Shown here one piece after another: positions 7,101 to 7,206 of a stretch of 7,206 nucleotides of DNA. The notes below the pieces were generated by a model. That model searched no databases. It was not told where the DNA came from and saw nothing but the letters and a program-made list of their open reading frames with translations. Each line of letters starts with the position of its first letter. Position 1 is the first letter of the stretch. Position numbers and translations under genes: made by a program. The DNA comes from Dehalococcoidales bacterium (GTDB lineage: Bacteria; Chloroflexota; Dehalococcoidia; Dehalococcoidales; Fen-1064): positions 1 through 7,206 of the forward strand of contig JAQTPO010000100.1 in the NCBI GenBank assembly GCA_028712845.1, in the 5' to 3' direction.

Positions 7101-7206
7101 GATGTATCAGGTTCAGGAGCGCTTCATAAGTACCCTTGAATTCCTCTGGATTTACTCCAAAAATCCGGTAAGTTTCATCCGACCATGTCGTTATATTTTT
7201 CTCGAT
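4087..7206 (-). CDS. Large soluble multi-PAS/GAF sensor histidine kinase, N-terminus off the window
   Basis: The frame stays open to the window edge; 1039 residues are visible, counted from base 7206. A GTG at 6993 is not the start because a PAS_3-like sequence (WSDETYRIFG, HPED, FRIVRPDGS) continues upstream of it. Order: PAS_3 (1-98), PAS A1 (108-228), PAS B1 (236-353), PAS A2 (362-482), PAS B2 (490-610), GAF (about 616-778), short coiled linker, HisKA (797-868) with His813 in SHELRTP (codon 4768-4770), and HATPase_c (914-1026) with N box NLVENAVKFS, G1 DQGEGM, F box FNRFYQ and G2 GGTGLGLAI. Most PAS domains end in an (R)DITAxKxAE linker. No membrane segment or signal peptide appears in the visible part, so it likely senses an intracellular ligand, redox state or cofactor; the signal is unknown. 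All catalytic boxes are intact. It heads the operon with the two regulators; its promoter lies beyond 7206. Confidence 0.95.
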   Translation of the reverse strand: MEKNITTWSDETYRIFGVNPEEFKGTYEALLNLIHPEDKKLVQALQKDISSHQKPGILEFRIVRPDGSVRFVQGQTEADFDGEGKPVKLADIIRDITAQKLAEEALRASEENFRNSIDSSPIGIMISSYLAKPFEILYVNRTLLDMYGYRDIEEMKSVPIKERYTPESYAAYLIRHKKLLRGEVDENNFELSIRRKDGMIRHLEVFRKEVLWDGKPQLQTICRDITAHKQAEEMVKISELRYRRLFEAAKDGILILAADTGLILDVNPFLIEILGLSYQEIIGKELWELGFLKDIFASRANFLELQRKGYIRYEDLPLQTADGKQMHVEFVSNVYEVAHQKIIQCNIRDITARKLAEQALHASEENFRNSMDNSPMGIVITSYLTDPVEILYVNQALLDIYGYRDIEEMKSAPVKERYTPESYAAYLLRQEKRRRGEATGDTSESSIIRKDGAIHHLQAFYKTVEWDGKTRLQTFYRDITAQKQAELALTESEKKYRELVETAQEGIMAVDDESRITFVNQRMGEILGYTIAEMVGKHPFDFLDEKGKKILRQQLERRHFGIRDEYDIEYCHKDGRHIFMRVGGNPLYDVNGKYSGSMAVMVDISALKQAEERILHLNSVLNALRAVSQLITTEKDKESLLRKSCDLLVHTRGYETAWISLTDKDGKFISGASSGIKPGVFASLVKRLKTENHPPCIDTLLKQDNTTLICREIGMSKSDCQLTKLGKNRGALAGKLVYEGRLYGFLSVQIKASLAIDKDERGLFSELTNDIAFALYRLEQETQLEEAQMQAYEAKKLREVDRLRSELLANVSHELRTPLSSIKGFTSTLLRKDVKWSAKQRQDFLQTIDSETDRLTRLISDILDMSRIEAGALKLKQQQCNISEVVDSVKGRLEVLTAHHRLKIVIPEKLPPVFVDEMRIGQVISNLVENAVKFSPVDSAITVAAHLEKKNIIVSVADQGEGMTKEVQGKIFNRFYQAEDVVTGRKGGTGLGLAICWGIVKGHGGEMRVESKVKEGSKFSFSLPVIEKETNEKNTDNRQ
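4120..4125 (-). promoter_or_regulatory. Strong ribosome binding site of the stand-alone receiver
   Basis: AAGGAG on the - strand, four bases before ATG 4115 (context GAAGGAGACAAATG). It lies entirely within the kinase coding region and confirms the start that overlaps the kinase end by 29 bases. Confidence 0.8.
5749..6168 (-). repeat. Internal direct repeat, copy 2 (PAS A2 of the kinase)
   Basis: Second copy of the repeat, in the same frame and orientation as 6511-6930, so the duplication preserves the reading frame (254 codons apart). The intervening PAS B1 has no near-identical partner: the PAS after this copy (B2) is clearly divergent. Conservation is highest in the middle and falls toward the C-terminal side (residues around GEVDENNFELS versus GEATGDTSESS). 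Confidence 0.9.
6511..6930 (-). repeat. Internal direct repeat, copy 1 (PAS A1 of the kinase)
   Basis: This segment encodes the DITAQKLAEEAL linker plus PAS A1 and recurs 762 bp away as PAS A2. By hand alignment 87 of 125 residues match without gaps, and bases 6693-6812 match 5931-6050 at 108 of 120 positions. Both copies share motifs such as ASEENFRNS, GYRDIEEMKS and KERYTPESYAAYL. Confidence 0.9.

Overview
This window is ordinary bacterial chromosome with dense coding, short gaps and Shine-Dalgarno sites in front of several genes. Three genes run rightward (2-2997) and three run leftward (3062-7206); they converge near base 3000. No rRNA, intact tRNA, transposase, integrase, plasmid gene or CRISPR array is visible. 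The style of the sensor kinase (soluble, several PAS domains, one GAF) and of the phosphoribosyltransferase is common in Chloroflexota/Dehalococcoidia and other environmental bacteria and archaea. The taxon is a low-confidence guess from protein style only.

Left part, + strand. Bases 2-1603 are the C-terminal part of a P2-like cation-pumping P-type ATPase whose beginning lies off the window; its ion-site residues differ from those of calcium pumps. A non-coding gap of 170 bases follows (1604-1773). It holds a 15-base string identical to a typical tRNA 3' end, a run of eight C, and an AT-rich degenerate repeat with CAA every 7 bases. Then comes a small stand-alone YprB-like DEDD exonuclease (1774-2259). 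After 57 bases follows a phosphoribosyltransferase-domain protein of unknown substrate (2317-2997). These last two could be co-transcribed. No pathway links the three genes.

Right part, - strand, read from 7206 down to 3062. This is a tightly packed two-component cassette: a very large cytoplasmic histidine kinase (4087-7206, 1039 residues visible, start off the window), a stand-alone receiver protein (3753-4115) that overlaps the kinase end by 29 bases, and an OmpR/KdpE-type DNA-binding response regulator (3062-3748) after a 4-base gap. The kinase shows five PAS domains, one GAF domain, then HisKA and HATPase_c. Two of its PAS domains are an obvious internal duplication, 762 bp apart. The likely logic is that PAS and GAF sense a cytoplasmic signal, the kinase autophosphorylates on His, and phosphate passes to one or both receivers. 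The OmpR-type protein changes transcription, while the stand-alone receiver acts as a phosphate sink, a competitor or a protein-interaction output.

I found no clearly new biological system. The observations most worth checking are the PAS duplication, the kinase with two different regulators, the unusual ion-site residues of the ATPase, and the odd spacer at 1604-1773, which may mark a junction between DNA of different base composition.
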